This document shows positions 1-9,044 of a DNA stretch of 64,000 nucleotides, piece by piece (positions within the stretch are counted from its first letter, which is position 1; the number at the start of each line of letters is the position of its first letter). The notes under the pieces are model-generated. The model did not search any database and was not told the origin of the DNA. It saw only the letters and a list, made by a program, of their open reading frames with translations. The stretch comes from Candidatus Sysuiplasma jiujiangense. GTDB taxonomy: Archaea; Thermoplasmatota; Thermoplasmata; Sysuiplasmatales; Sysuiplasmataceae. The position numbers were made by a program, and so were the translations under genes. The stretch covers positions 152,949-216,948 of the forward strand of contig JAHEAD010000002.1 of the NCBI GenBank assembly GCA_019721075.1, read 5' to 3'.

Positions 1-1
1 C

Positions 2-1162
2 GAAGCGGACGAAAGAGTTGTGTTTGAAAATTCCATCATTCTTCCCGGTGCTGTGGACCTGCATGTCCACTTCAGGGAGCCGGGGCTCACGCAGAAGGAG
101 GATATAGAGAGCGGCAGCCTGTCCGCAGCCTTCGGCGGCGTAACATGCGTCGGTGAAATGCCAAACACTGTTCCACCCGCCATCACACCGGAAAGAGTCG
201 AGAAGAAAATTGAACTGTTCAAAAAGAAGTCATATGTCGACTTCGTTGTCTATGGTGGCCTCATGAAGGGCGTGAGGGTTGCCTCACTGTCAAAGAGGGC
301 GGCGGCCTTCAAGCTGTTTATGGGAAGTTCCACCGGAGACCTTGTGTGCGATGACCCTGAGCTTCAGATGGAGCTTATCCGTTCAGCTGCCGAATCTGGC
401 AAATTGGTCATCGTGCATGCCGAGGACGAATCCAGAAGGAACAGGATTTCCGAATCAAACCTCCGTGACCATTATCGTTCAAGGCCGCCGGAGTGCGAAA
501 CTGAAGCAGTCAAAAGGCTTATCGGTTTTTCAAACAGAGATTATCACCCCAGAATTCATGTGGCACATGCCACACTCAGGGAATCCGTGGAAATGGCCCA
601 CCCGGACAACATTACATTTGAGGTAACGCCTCATCATCTTCTTCTGGACTATGACATGCACCTCGGCACCTTCGGCAAGGTTAACCCTCCCCTCAGAAGG
701 CGTGATGACCGGATTGCACTCATCAGACTCCTGAATTCCGGTTTAGTCGATACAATAGGGTCCGACCATTCACCGCACACTCCTGAGGAAAAGGGTGACG
801 ATTTCGACTATGCTCCTTCGGGAATTCCCGGCGTCGAAACAATGCTGCCGCTGATGCTTAACCTCGTGGCGAACGAGGAGATGAAACTTGAAACACTGGT
901 CAGGGCAATAAGCGAGAATCCGTCAAAACTGCTTCACCTCAGAAAGGGAAAGATTGCCGTCGGATATGATGCAGACCTTGTTGTAGTGAATCTGCGCAGA
1001 ACGAGTGTCATCAAGGGAGAAAATCTTCACTCCAGATGCGGCTGGACGCCTTTTGAGGATTTCAGTGCAATTTTTCCAGAACGCGTGTATCTCCGTGGAA
1101 AAGAATTAATCAGTGGTTCGGCAGTTACCGGCAGGCCTAAGGCAAGAAACGCGGCTGAATGA
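2..1162 (+). CDS. pyrC: Dihydroorotase, 5' end cut by the window edge
   Basis: Zinc amidohydrolase that interconverts carbamoyl aspartate and dihydroorotate, step three of UMP synthesis, in the cytosol. The metal-binding HVHFREPG motif lies near the visible N-terminus, followed by conserved VHAEDE, HVAHAT and GSDHSPHT segments carrying metal and catalytic residues. The frame is open to the window edge, and the family usually has about 40 residues before the HxH motif, so the true start is upstream. A GTG at 20 could be miscalled as the start. The next gene starts four bases after the stop. The frame-specific family match is strong; only the N-terminus is uncertain. Confidence 0.93.
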   Translation, partial: EADERVVFENSIILPGAVDLHVHFREPGLTQKEDIESGSLSAAFGGVTCVGEMPNTVPPAITPERVEKKIELFKKKSYVDFVVYGGLMKGVRVASLSKRAAAFKLFMGSSTGDLVCDDPELQMELIRSAAESGKLVIVHAEDESRRNRISESNLRDHYRSRPPECETEAVKRLIGFSNRDYHPRIHVAHATLRESVEMAHPDNITFEVTPHHLLLDYDMHLGTFGKVNPPLRRRDDRIALIRLLNSGLVDTIGSDHSPHTPEEKGDDFDYAPSGIPGVETMLPLMLNLVANEEMKLETLVRAISENPSKLLHLRKGKIAVGYDADLVVVNLRRTSVIKGENLHSRCGWTPFEDFSAIFPERVYLRGKELISGSAVTGRPKARNAAE

Positions 1163-1166
1163 TACG

Positions 1167-2318
1167 ATGGAAATCGATACTCAGGAGCTGAAGGGAAAGG
1201 TTTTCAGGTGCCTTGAAGGGTGCGGCCTGTGCTGCCTGTGCCAGCCGGAGCTCCTTCCTTCCGAGACCGCACAGTTTCTCTCCATAGAAAAATTGAAGAG
1301 TTCCGTGACAAGAAGTTCGATAGATCCGTCCAGAAAGGCCATAGCAATGTATGGCAATGGCGGTCCGTGCAGACTTCTCAGCGACAGAAAATGCACGGCT
1401 TATCCGCGGAGACCCCATTTCTGCAGAATTTTTCCCGTCCACACACATCTCATGTGGCGCATACAGCTCACGGTAGACCTCTCGTGCCGCGGTGTTTGGC
1501 GCGAGGACTGGAAGGAGAAAACTGGCGTGTATGAGGATCTCGAAGCATACGGCCTGAAAGAACTGCACAGCTACACCAGCGAGAAGCTCGAGAGGGAACT
1601 TGGCGAAGCACGGGAGGTCTACGGCGAATTCAGGGAGAACTGCATCGATGCCGACGTATGGATGGAGCCTGCCAGCATGAGGGAGCGTGCTTCCGCTCTG
1701 ATAGCACAGGGATACTTCTCATCACTTTCTGGCATAGGGCTGGTGCTTTCGGCGGCCGATGCCTGCCGAGGAAGCGGCCTGGACTTCATGACATCGCTCA
1801 GGCTTGCAGAAAGGACCGGCGCGCAGGATTCAGTTGCAGCGGCGCTGGAGGAACTGCTGGACGAGATGCTCTCAATAGAGGACATTGCGGACAGGCCTGT
1901 CTTCGTCGACAGGGATCTGAACTGGCTGGTTTTCGGCCATGACGGGGGACGCCCGGCAAAATTCAGGCTGGGCGAAAAGGGCGGTATTTCGAAGATCGGT
2001 TCGGCTGATTTTTCCGTCAGCGGCATATCTGCGAATCCGGCAGGCGCAGGAAGGCTCTCCGATTTCGCCGTCCTCACCAACCGCCGGGATGTTTTCCTGG
2101 GCTTCGTCTACTATATTGTGGATGACGCGGATTATGCCGACAGTGTTGAAAACATATATTTCGAGAATCTCGCCATGACACAGCTCGACCTGCTCCTCAG
2201 ATCAGCACTTGCAAATCCTTCAAGCAGTTCCAGCCTGGGACCGGAGCACATATCAGACGGAGTTGTTTTCATCGATATGGATATGCACGATGCACCGACG
2301 ATAGGATCTGTCATCTGA
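1167..2318 (+). CDS. YkgJ-family cysteine-cluster protein with long C-terminal extension
   Basis: The first 120 residues form a YkgJ-type putative Zn/Fe-chelating cluster: C15, C19, C22, C23 and C25 in a CxxxCxxCC arrangement, then a GPC...KCxxYxxRPxxCRxFP block. YkgJ proteins have no firm biochemical role; metal binding is a family inference. The remaining 260 or so residues are not recognised and make this longer than ordinary YkgJ proteins of 100-250 residues. I chose the ATG at 1167, just before the cysteine block and four bases after pyrC; an upstream in-frame start at 1113 would overlap pyrC. Probably co-transcribed with pyrC. Confidence 0.8.
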   Translation: MEIDTQELKGKVFRCLEGCGLCCLCQPELLPSETAQFLSIEKLKSSVTRSSIDPSRKAIAMYGNGGPCRLLSDRKCTAYPRRPHFCRIFPVHTHLMWRIQLTVDLSCRGVWREDWKEKTGVYEDLEAYGLKELHSYTSEKLERELGEAREVYGEFRENCIDADVWMEPASMRERASALIAQGYFSSLSGIGLVLSAADACRGSGLDFMTSLRLAERTGAQDSVAAALEELLDEMLSIEDIADRPVFVDRDLNWLVFGHDGGRPAKFRLGEKGGISKIGSADFSVSGISANPAGAGRLSDFAVLTNRRDVFLGFVYYIVDDADYADSVENIYFENLAMTQLDLLLRSALANPSSSSSLGPEHISDGVVFIDMDMHDAPTIGSVI

Positions 2319-2556
2319 TTCCTGCCGGCCATTCAGTCAACCTTACTGCAGACCACTCCCCAGACCGGATGATAAATCGCAGAAAGATTCGATGAAAATG
2401 GTGGATGCACATTCACCGTGCCCAGAAACGGCAGCCGCCGCGCAGGCAGCTGTTCAGCCCCAGGGCGGGCAGACCAATGTCGCTGGCAGCATACTGTCTC
2501 CTGCCCCTTTTAGTTTTTTTGAAACGCTTTTATTGTCCCCGAGATTTTGCGCAGCC
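2319..2556. other. Intergenic stretch without a supported gene
   Basis: No convincing gene. A 64-codon frame (2392-2586) is low-complexity and runs into the PadR operator region. A T-rich run near 2508-2535 could terminate the pyrC/YkgJ transcript. The rest, to 2647, is the PadR promoter/operator listed separately. Confidence 0.5.
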
Positions 2557-2625
2557 ATATTGATATTAGTATTTGTGTCAATATAGATGATAATATTGTT
2601 ATCTATATCGATGTCTATATATACA
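2557..2625 (+). promoter_or_regulatory. PadR promoter with a large operator-like dyad
   Basis: Positions 2581-2608 form an imperfect palindrome: 24 of 28 positions match the reverse complement, with outer arms ATATAGAT/ATCTATAT. A second dyad, ATATTGA at 2557-2563 with TCAATAT at 2578-2584, overlaps it. A TATA-like CTATATATA at 2615-2623 sits about 28 bp before the ATG at 2648, so the mRNA is probably leaderless. PadR proteins often repress their own operon through such dyads; autoregulation is an inference. Confidence 0.65.
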
Positions 2626-2647
2626 GGCTGCTGAATGGTAAAAAACA

Positions 2648-3181
2648 ATGCAGAAGACAGGAAAGTTAACCAGTGACAGGTGGCACACCGGTCTCATAGG
2701 GCTTTACGCACTGAAAATGATGGAGGAGGCACCGGTCTACGGTTATCAGATATCGCTTGTTATTTCGGAAAAGACACACCACACCTGGAAGCCGGGTGCA
2801 GGCTCAATCTATCCGGCACTCAAATCACTTGTCGGCAGGGGACTTGCTGAGGAAAAAGCTGTCTCTGGGAAGAAAATCTACAGCATAACAGCCGAGGGAA
2901 GGAAGGCGCTCAGGGGCATAAGATCGAGAGTGATAAACAGATCCTTTGACAGCATGGAAGTTTCAAGGCTGTGGTTCGATCTCATCGGCTCTGAAAATAT
3001 CGCCGATTTTGTTATCGGAAGACTGAGGAGAGATCTCAGGAATCTGGAGGAACTGATTGACGGTGCGGACTACGACCTGACTCCTTCCGAAAGGGATTAT
3101 GTTATCACAATGTCACTGTCGGAGATGGAGAGAACCAAGGCGAAACTCGAAGAGAAAAAAACCAGGGGGCACACCAGATGA
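2648..3181 (+). CDS. PadR-family transcriptional regulator
   Basis: Winged-helix DNA-binding protein of 177 residues. Residues 15-90 carry the PadR signature: YGYQI, a W-P-aromatic stretch, GSIYPALKSL, GL, and a Y-I-T-x-EG wing. The C-terminal part is helical and charged, as in the PadR dimerisation region. Its stop overlaps the start of the downstream ABC ATPase by four bases, so it heads the exporter operon. PadR regulators beside ABC-2 exporters commonly respond to toxic hydrophobic compounds; the ligand here is unknown. Confidence 0.9.
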   Translation: MQKTGKLTSDRWHTGLIGLYALKMMEEAPVYGYQISLVISEKTHHTWKPGAGSIYPALKSLVGRGLAEEKAVSGKKIYSITAEGRKALRGIRSRVINRSFDSMEVSRLWFDLIGSENIADFVIGRLRRDLRNLEELIDGADYDLTPSERDYVITMSLSEMERTKAKLEEKKTRGHTR

Positions 3182-4191
3182 CGGCGATCATTCAGAACGG
3201 GACCGACGCTCAGGATCCGAATTTCGAGATACGGACAAGAGATCTTGTCAAGAACTACGGCCATGTCAGGGCGCTTGACAATGTCAGCATCGACATACAG
3301 TCGGGCACGATATTCGGTCTTCTCGGTCCCAACGGCGCGGGAAAGACAACACTTATCAAGGTACTGACAGCCCTCATAAAACCGGACGGGGGGGAAGCAA
3401 CGGTTGCAGGCTACGACATACTCAGGCAGTCCAACGAGGTAAAGAAGAGAATCGGATGGGTTGCGGCAGAGGTCATACTCGATGACGACCTCACGGCAAT
3501 GGAAAACCTCTGGCTCCAGGCAAAACTGCAGAACATGAAGGATTGGAAGGAGACTGCAAAAAGGCTGCTTGATTACTTCGATCTGTCCGACAGAGCTGAA
3601 AGCAAAGTGAAGGAATTCTCCACAGGCATGCGCAAGAAGCTGGAAATTGCTCTTGCGCTGCTTCACAGCCCGTCCGTGATTTTCATGGATGAGCCGACAA
3701 TAGGTCTTGATCCTGGAACAAGAAGAATGCTCTGGGATCTGATCACGGGCATAAACAGGAACTACGGCATAACGGTGCTGCTCACCACCCATTACATCGA
3801 GGAGGCTGATGCACTGTGCGATCACCTTGCAATAATCAACAGGGGCAAAATCGCAGCCGTAGGCACGCCATCCGAGCTTAAATCACGTGTCAAAGGCGAA
3901 CTGATAGAAATCGAGACAGCCTCTCCCGCAGATGCTTCCGTATTCGGCGCCCTTCCCGGTGTCCGTGACATTAAGTCCGATGGAAACAGGATTACGGTGA
4001 GGGTGGACTCGTCAGAGGAAACGCTGCCGCTCATACTTTCCAAAATGAATACGCTGTCGATTCGAAAAATCAATGTGGAGAAGCCGAGCCTCGAGACTGT
4101 GTTTCTGGATATAACCGGAACGAGAATTGACGAGGAGGCACAGGTGGATATCAGGAAATTCTATGCAAACATAAGGAGGGCGAGACAATGA
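3178..4191 (+). CDS. ABC exporter ATP-binding protein (DrrA/CcmA-like)
   Basis: ATPase of an ABC-2 type exporter, 337 residues. Walker A is GPNGAGKTT (around residues 56-64), the signature is the degenerate FSTGM form common in this family, Walker B is VIFMDEP, and a switch His follows in LTTHYIEE. A C-terminal domain of about 100 residues with ExxLEDVFL-like ending (SLETVFLDITG) is typical of DrrA-like proteins. It overlaps PadR and the permease by four bases each, so the three genes are translationally coupled. Confidence 0.93.
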   Translation: MTAIIQNGTDAQDPNFEIRTRDLVKNYGHVRALDNVSIDIQSGTIFGLLGPNGAGKTTLIKVLTALIKPDGGEATVAGYDILRQSNEVKKRIGWVAAEVILDDDLTAMENLWLQAKLQNMKDWKETAKRLLDYFDLSDRAESKVKEFSTGMRKKLEIALALLHSPSVIFMDEPTIGLDPGTRRMLWDLITGINRNYGITVLLTTHYIEEADALCDHLAIINRGKIAAVGTPSELKSRVKGELIEIETASPADASVFGALPGVRDIKSDGNRITVRVDSSEETLPLILSKMNTLSIRKINVEKPSLETVFLDITGTRIDEEAQVDIRKFYANIRRARQ

Positions 4192-4967
4192 CCGCCGATT
4201 CGGTGAGTCAGTTCGAAGGCCTCTTTGTAAGAGAAATAAAGAGGATTTACAGGAATCCGCTTGTCATTCTGATCACTGTTGTACAGCCATTCCTGTGGCT
4301 GGCATTCTTCGGCAGCAGTTTTGCCGATGCCCCGAAATCGTTTCTGCTGAGTTACTTTGGCACGAAAGACTATATCGCATTCCTCCTGCCCGGTGTGCTC
4401 TCAACATCCATGCTTACCATCGGGATGTTCGGTTCGATGAGTTCAATTCAGGACAAGCGATTTGGCTACATGAAGCGCATACTGATAACACCCACAAGCA
4501 AGTCGGTTGTATTTCTCTCAAAGGTCTTTGGCGCGACTGTCAGGGGGCTCATTCAGATACCGGTGATGATTGTAGCAGCAGTCCTTTTTGGCGTCCATTT
4601 TGATGTCGGGCTTGACTGGATCGGATGGTTCCTCGCACTTTTCCTGCTCGGACTGGGCTTCTCATCGATGTTCCTTGGCCTGACAGTTTCAAGCACCGAC
4701 TGGCAGACCCCGGGCGTATTGTCAAATTTCATAACACTGCCACTGATGTTTGCGAGCACGGCGCTCTTCCCTAAGGCGGGCTTCCCTTCATGGATGAAGG
4801 CCATTTCCAGCGTTAATCCGGTAACATTTTCAGCCACTCTCGGCAGGAGCATAGTTCTAGGGTCATCAGACCCGAACTGGATTTACCTCGGTTATCTTGG
4901 AATATTCGCCCTCCTCATGATTGTGCTGGGAACATTTGCAGCCAGCAGATGGCTCAAAGTGGAATGA
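4188..4967 (+). CDS. ABC-2 type exporter permease
   Basis: Membrane partner of the preceding ATPase, 259 residues with about six hydrophobic segments and the usual ABC-2 layout: an N-terminal amphipathic stretch with RNPLV, a first TM, the motif LLPGV, then KRFGYMKRI before TM3, and SVNPVT before the last TM. It resembles DrrB/NodJ permeases. The start overlaps the ATPase stop by four bases. Substrate unknown; a drug or lipid-like compound is likely given PadR control. Confidence 0.9.
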   Translation: MTADSVSQFEGLFVREIKRIYRNPLVILITVVQPFLWLAFFGSSFADAPKSFLLSYFGTKDYIAFLLPGVLSTSMLTIGMFGSMSSIQDKRFGYMKRILITPTSKSVVFLSKVFGATVRGLIQIPVMIVAAVLFGVHFDVGLDWIGWFLALFLLGLGFSSMFLGLTVSSTDWQTPGVLSNFITLPLMFASTALFPKAGFPSWMKAISSVNPVTFSATLGRSIVLGSSDPNWIYLGYLGIFALLMIVLGTFAASRWLKVE

Positions 4968-4983
4968 GAGAAAAACTTTCCAA

Positions 4984-5021
4984 CTTTAAATATGCCACAT
5001 ACACTGAAATATAAAAGGGAG
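4984..5021 (+). promoter_or_regulatory. Probable promoter and RBS of the second ABC exporter
   Basis: An AT-rich box (CTTTAAATAT, 4984-4993) lies about 40 bp before the ATG at 5030 and a GGGAG at 5017-5021 lies eight bases before it. This suggests a short-leader mRNA with a Shine-Dalgarno, unlike the leaderless PadR transcript, and a start separate from the PadR operon. Confidence 0.45.
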
Positions 5022-5029
5022 AAACGGAA

Positions 5030-5980
5030 ATGCAATCGCTTGTTGCCGAATATCTATCTAAACAGTATGGAACGCTGAAAGCACTGGACAATCTTGACAT
5101 CGAACTGAAAGGAGGAAAATGCGTCGGATTTCTGGGTCCGAACGGTGCTGGAAAAACAACCACCCTGAAGCTTTTTACAGACATGATAAGGCCCACATCC
5201 GGCAGAGCGCTGATAAATGGTTACGATGTAAGGAAGGAAAAGAAAAAAGCGCTTGCATCGTGCGGTGCGCTGGTGGAGACACCAGAGATATATCCGTCTC
5301 TTACGCCGAGGGAGTCCCTGTCGATGCTCGCAGAAATAAGAGGATTGCCCAGAAGCGAATACAGGAAGAGAGTTGACGAAGTCATTAGCAGTGTGAAAAT
5401 GGAGGACTGGACGGATCAGAAAGTGGGCAAGTTCTCCAAGGGGATGAAGCAGAGAATCAATGTTGCTGCTGCTCTGCTGTCGGACCCTGAAATAATAATA
5501 CTGGACGAGCCTACCAGCGGCCTCGATCCGAGGGGCATGGCAGAAGTCAGGGATATTGTAAAGTCGCTTAAGGCGAGAAACATACTGATTTTCATGAGTT
5601 CGCATCTCCTGGCAGAGGTACAGGAGGTATGCGACGAAGTCGCAATTATAGACCACGGAAAACTGCTTGTCCATGGAACAATCTCCGAGGTGACGTCAAA
5701 GTTTTCAGGCCGCCCATCCGTCAGGAGCTTCGATGCGGAGTTCCTGAATGAATGGACTGCGGAGGCAATAGCCGACAGACTCGGACAAATCAGCGGGATT
5801 GTATCCATTGAAAAACCAGGCAGCAGTAAAGTAAGGATAAATTTCAACGGCACGCTGGAGGAACAGGCGCGGCTGCTTGCTGCGCTGGCAGGTTCCGGAA
5901 TGGGGCTGATAACGTTCAGGGAATCATCTTCCACCGCACTAGAGGACACGTATATGAATCTGATAAAGGAGACACTGTAA
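5030..5980 (+). CDS. ABC transporter ATP-binding protein (exporter type)
   Basis: ATPase of 316 residues. Walker A GPNGAGKTT, signature FSKGM, Walker B IIILDEP followed by TSGLDP, and H-loop in SSHLLAEV. The C-terminal domain is short and variable, as in NatA/BcrA-like ATPases. It shares one base with the downstream permease (TAATG), so the two form one exporter. Function may be antibiotic or ion export; the substrate cannot be read from sequence. Confidence 0.93.
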   Translation: MQSLVAEYLSKQYGTLKALDNLDIELKGGKCVGFLGPNGAGKTTTLKLFTDMIRPTSGRALINGYDVRKEKKKALASCGALVETPEIYPSLTPRESLSMLAEIRGLPRSEYRKRVDEVISSVKMEDWTDQKVGKFSKGMKQRINVAAALLSDPEIIILDEPTSGLDPRGMAEVRDIVKSLKARNILIFMSSHLLAEVQEVCDEVAIIDHGKLLVHGTISEVTSKFSGRPSVRSFDAEFLNEWTAEAIADRLGQISGIVSIEKPGSSKVRINFNGTLEEQARLLAALAGSGMGLITFRESSSTALEDTYMNLIKETL

Positions 5981-6861
5981 TGACTGCAGCAGAGAACTTC
6001 GTGAAAATGGAAATGCAGGGGGACGGCATCCAGGGTATTCCGGGAGGCATCACTCAGGCGATCAAGATTGCAAAGTACGAGATGCTCAATTATATCAGAT
6101 CGAGACGCTTCTATGTGCTCCTCCTCATCGATTTGATAATAGGCGGCCTGCTCACAGTCATCGTCGGATACTACCGGCCCTCGTCCGTTCTGGCCAGCAC
6201 ACTTTCATTCTATTCCACATGGTGGGGAAGCATCATCGGTTTCCTCGTAGTGCTCTCCTGCATATTCTTCGGCGGCGACGCAATCTCCGGTGAATTTCAG
6301 AACAGGACCGGCTACTTCCTGATCGGCAATCCGATCAGAAGGTCATCCGTCTACACAGGCAAATTTATCGGTGCGCTACTCTCAGCCCTTGTTGTTGTCT
6401 TCCTATACTTCTTCATCGCGCTTGCGAATGGCATCTACTACTTCGGAGCATCTGTCCCGTCGCAGCTCATCGAATCGCTTCTTTTCTCGCTCGTGTATCT
6501 CCTGTCGGTCATGGGATTCACATTTTTTTTCAGCTCCCTTTTCAGGAGTTCGGTCACCTCAGTCATACTCACAGCAATCCTCTTCCTGTTTGTATTCTCA
6601 ACAGTGCAGACATTCCTCAGCCTGTTTGTCGGCATCGAGCCGTGGTTTCTTATCAGCTACGGTGCAGGCATAATTTCAGCCGTATTTACAGTTCCATATC
6701 CCACACACAGTTCCAAATCTGTCAGCAGATTCGGGCTGCACCTGTCGTCGGTGACCACGTATACGCCGACCATTGTTGAAGGGCTGCTCATCATGGTTGC
6801 ATACTTCATCATATCCGTTCTGCTAGGACTCCTGCTCTTTGAAAGAAGCGAATTCAGATGA
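5980..6861 (+). CDS. ABC-2 family permease
   Basis: Membrane protein of 293 residues with six hydrophobic segments, after a soluble N-terminus of about 35 residues. The block GGDAISGEFQNRTGY, an ISGEFxxxT motif between TM2 and TM3, is typical of ABC-2 permeases of the NatB/YhfK-like type. The start codon overlaps the stop of its ATPase by one base. A possible shorter start lies at Met8. Together with the ATPase it makes the second exporter beside the PadR-controlled one. Confidence 0.88.
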   Translation: MTAAENFVKMEMQGDGIQGIPGGITQAIKIAKYEMLNYIRSRRFYVLLLIDLIIGGLLTVIVGYYRPSSVLASTLSFYSTWWGSIIGFLVVLSCIFFGGDAISGEFQNRTGYFLIGNPIRRSSVYTGKFIGALLSALVVVFLYFFIALANGIYYFGASVPSQLIESLLFSLVYLLSVMGFTFFFSSLFRSSVTSVILTAILFLFVFSTVQTFLSLFVGIEPWFLISYGAGIISAVFTVPYPTHSSKSVSRFGLHLSSVTTYTPTIVEGLLIMVAYFIISVLLGLLLFERSEFR

Positions 6862-6949
6862 ATTGATTCGACGGTATCACGGCATAGCCAATGATCCGCA
6901 AACCTTCATGAGCGTCATTAAAACAGAACGCCGTATTTCTTCCAAAAGG

Positions 6950-6957
6950 TTAATAAA
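6950..6957 (+). promoter_or_regulatory. TATA-like box of the LSm-L37e-purF cluster
   Basis: TTAATAAA lies about 25 bp before the LSm ATG at 6979, the spacing expected for a leaderless archaeal transcript. No Shine-Dalgarno is visible before the ATG. Confidence 0.5.
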
Positions 6958-6978
6958 CAACAGCAAAATGTGACATCC

Positions 6979-7203
6979 ATGGCAACTGCTGTCAAGCCGC
7001 TTGCGTTCCTCGCACAGGCGATGGAATCGCATGTCATGGTTGAGCTGAAAGGCAACCGGGGATACAGGGGCATACTGGACGGCTACGATCCTCATATGAA
7101 CATAGTGCTAAAGAACGCGGAAGAGATAGTAAACAACGAAGTTGTCCGAAAACTGGAAGTTGCCATAGTCAGAGGCGACAACGTTATATACATATCACCC
7201 TGA
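6979..7203 (+). CDS. LSm (Sm-like archaeal) RNA-binding protein
   Basis: Small Sm-fold protein of 74 residues expected to form a homoheptameric ring that binds U-rich RNA. Sm1 is visible as VMVELKGNRGYRGILDGYD followed by MNIVL, and Sm2 as IVRGDNVIYIS. The ATG at 6979 is preferred over an upstream GTG at 6970 because it gives the normal N-terminus. L37e follows after ten bases and purF after that, a gene order shared by many euryarchaea. Confidence 0.93.
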   Translation: MATAVKPLAFLAQAMESHVMVELKGNRGYRGILDGYDPHMNIVLKNAEEIVNNEVVRKLEVAIVRGDNVIYISP

Positions 7204-7213
7204 GGGATGATTT

Positions 7214-7378
7214 ATGGGCAAGGGAACACCGTCACAGGGAAAGAGAAGCAGAAACAAGTCACACATAATCTGCAGAAGATGCGGAAGACATTCATACAAC
7301 ATAAAGGGCTTCTGCTCCTCATGCGGTTACGGAAAGAGCGCTAAGGCCAGAAACTATTCATGGGCTAAAGCCCATTAG
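7214..7378 (+). CDS. rpl37e: 50S ribosomal protein L37e
   Basis: A 54-residue basic zinc-ribbon protein of the large subunit, read directly from the DNA. It begins [11 protein letters not shown] and carries two CxxC knuckles, C20/C23 and C34/C37, separated by HSYNIKGF, exactly the L37e layout. Length is normal for the family (about 55-65). It lies between LSm and purF with ten- and twelve-base gaps, so all three are probably co-transcribed. Its size makes it easy for gene finders to miss. Confidence 0.95.
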   Translation: MGKGTPSQGKRSRNKSHIICRRCGRHSYNIKGFCSSCGYGKSAKARNYSWAKAH

Positions 7379-7390
7379 CGAAGTGAAAAA

Positions 7391-8827
7391 ATGAATTCCG
7401 ACAAAGCCGGACACAAGTGTGGCGTTGTCGGCATGATCTCAAGCAATAATGTTGCCCCCGCTCTTTATGCGAGCCTCAGGATAATGCAGCACAGAGGGCA
7501 GAACAGTGCGGGTATCGCGGTCAGCTCATCCGAGGAAACAATCAAGGCGGTCAAGGGTCTCGGCCTTGCCCACGAGGTTTTCAATGGCGAAAATATTTCG
7601 TCGTTGACATCGCATTCCGGCATAGGGCATGTGCGCTATCCCACGACGGGAGACGACATGATCGAGAACGTGCAGCCGCTTGTCCTGAGTTCTGCGGTCG
7701 GCGATGTTGCCTTGGGGCATAATGGCGATATTGTCAACTCGAACGTACTGAGGGAGCGTCTGGAGAATGAAGGCTGGGGTTTTTTCTCGACGACGGACAC
7801 CGAACTGGTCCTCCGCCTGATTGTGAACGAACTGAAGGACATGTACGAACCGGCGAGGGCCATCAGGAACGCCCTTAGGCGTGTTGAAGGAGGCTATGCT
7901 TTTACACTGATGATAGGCAGCAGGGTATTCGGCATCAGGGATCCTTTAGGCATACGGCCCCTCGCACTCGGCAGGATCCCGGGCGGCTATGCAATAGCAA
8001 GCGAAAGCGTAGTCTTTGACATGCTTGACGGCGAGCTGATACGCGATTTCTATCCCGGAGAGATAATCGAGCTGACAGACGGGGATTACCTGTCATTTCC
8101 GGCACCTTTGCAGCCCGAGAAGGCAGAGAAGGCAAATTGCATGTTCGAGTACGTCTACTTCGCGAGACCTGACAGTGTAATCGACGGCAAGTCGGTTTTC
8201 GAAGTGAGGCGCAACATAGGCCGCGTACTTGCCAGGGAGAGACCGGCCGACGCGGATGTCATCATACCCGTCCCGGATTCTGGCAGAACCCATGCGATTG
8301 GATTCTGCGAAGTGTCTGGAATTCCTCTTTCTGAGGGGTTGATGAAGAACAGATTCATTGAAAGAACTTTCATTATGCCGGAGCAGAGTGCCAGGGAGAA
8401 TAGCGTCTCGCTGAAGCTGAATCCTCTCAGACCGGTAATCAGGGGAAAGAGAGTTGTGATAATAGACGATAGTATTGTCCGCGGCACAACGATGAAAAAG
8501 ATTGTCCAGATGGTGAGAAAGGCGGGCGCCACTGAAGTGCATGTGAGAATCGGCTGCCCGATGATTGTTGCCCCTTGCTACTACGGTGTTGATATGAAGA
8601 CAAGGGACCAGTTCATAGCCGTGGGCAAGAGCGAGGACGATATTGCAAGGGAAATAACCGCTGACAGCCTCGGCTATCTCAGTATACAGGGTCTTGTGGA
8701 GGCGCTTGGCATAAAGGGTTCCGACCTCTGCCTCGGCTGCCTCACAGCGGAATATCCAACGAAGGTCCCCGGCGAAAGGATGAGATTCCAGAGAAGTCTT
8801 GAAAGCTTTCAGAAAATACAGGCCTGA
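7391..8827 (+). CDS. purF: Amidophosphoribosyltransferase
   Basis: Catalyses the first committed step of purine synthesis: PRPP plus glutamine to phosphoribosylamine. The N-terminal Ntn glutaminase begins at Cys10 (CGVVGM), so nine residues must be removed to expose the nucleophile. The PRPP-binding loop is VVIIDDSIVRGTT. Cysteines in ANCMFEY, GCPMIVAPC and DLCLGC match the four Fe-S ligand positions of the Bacillus-type enzyme, suggesting a 4Fe-4S cluster. Length 478 is normal. Last gene of the LSm-L37e-purF cluster; a PurP-family gene lies at 56285-57442. Confidence 0.96.
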   Translation: MNSDKAGHKCGVVGMISSNNVAPALYASLRIMQHRGQNSAGIAVSSSEETIKAVKGLGLAHEVFNGENISSLTSHSGIGHVRYPTTGDDMIENVQPLVLSSAVGDVALGHNGDIVNSNVLRERLENEGWGFFSTTDTELVLRLIVNELKDMYEPARAIRNALRRVEGGYAFTLMIGSRVFGIRDPLGIRPLALGRIPGGYAIASESVVFDMLDGELIRDFYPGEIIELTDGDYLSFPAPLQPEKAEKANCMFEYVYFARPDSVIDGKSVFEVRRNIGRVLARERPADADVIIPVPDSGRTHAIGFCEVSGIPLSEGLMKNRFIERTFIMPEQSARENSVSLKLNPLRPVIRGKRVVIIDDSIVRGTTMKKIVQMVRKAGATEVHVRIGCPMIVAPCYYGVDMKTRDQFIAVGKSEDDIAREITADSLGYLSIQGLVEALGIKGSDLCLGCLTAEYPTKVPGERMRFQRSLESFQKIQA

Positions 8828-8897
8828 AATTTAAGGAATGGCCTGCAAAATGATTATAACACATCACAATATGCAACACCTGTACACCAGCAGACAT

Positions 8898-8970
8898 GGG
8901 CCGGTAGATCAGTTGGAAGATCGCTACCTTGGCATGGTAGAGGCCACGGGTTCAAATCCCGCCCGGTCCA
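8898..8970 (+). tRNA. tRNA-Ala (GGC)
   Basis: A cloverleaf folds with acceptor stem 8898-8904/8963-8969, D stem GATC/GATC, anticodon stem CTACC/GGTAG and loop TTGGCAT, giving anticodon GGC. The acceptor contains the G3-U70 wobble that identifies alanine tRNA. One A-C mismatch closes the T stem. No intron and no encoded CCA. Confidence 0.95.
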
Positions 8971-9044
8971 TACTCACATAAGTTTAGAACTAGTTTTTAA
9001 GAGATTTTAAACGATTTCAATCTGAACTTGAACTTATATTGATA

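Noticed and set aside
2392-2586. 64-codon frame upstream of PadR
   Set aside because: Low-complexity Ala/Gln/Pro text that runs into the operator region; no promoter or family support.
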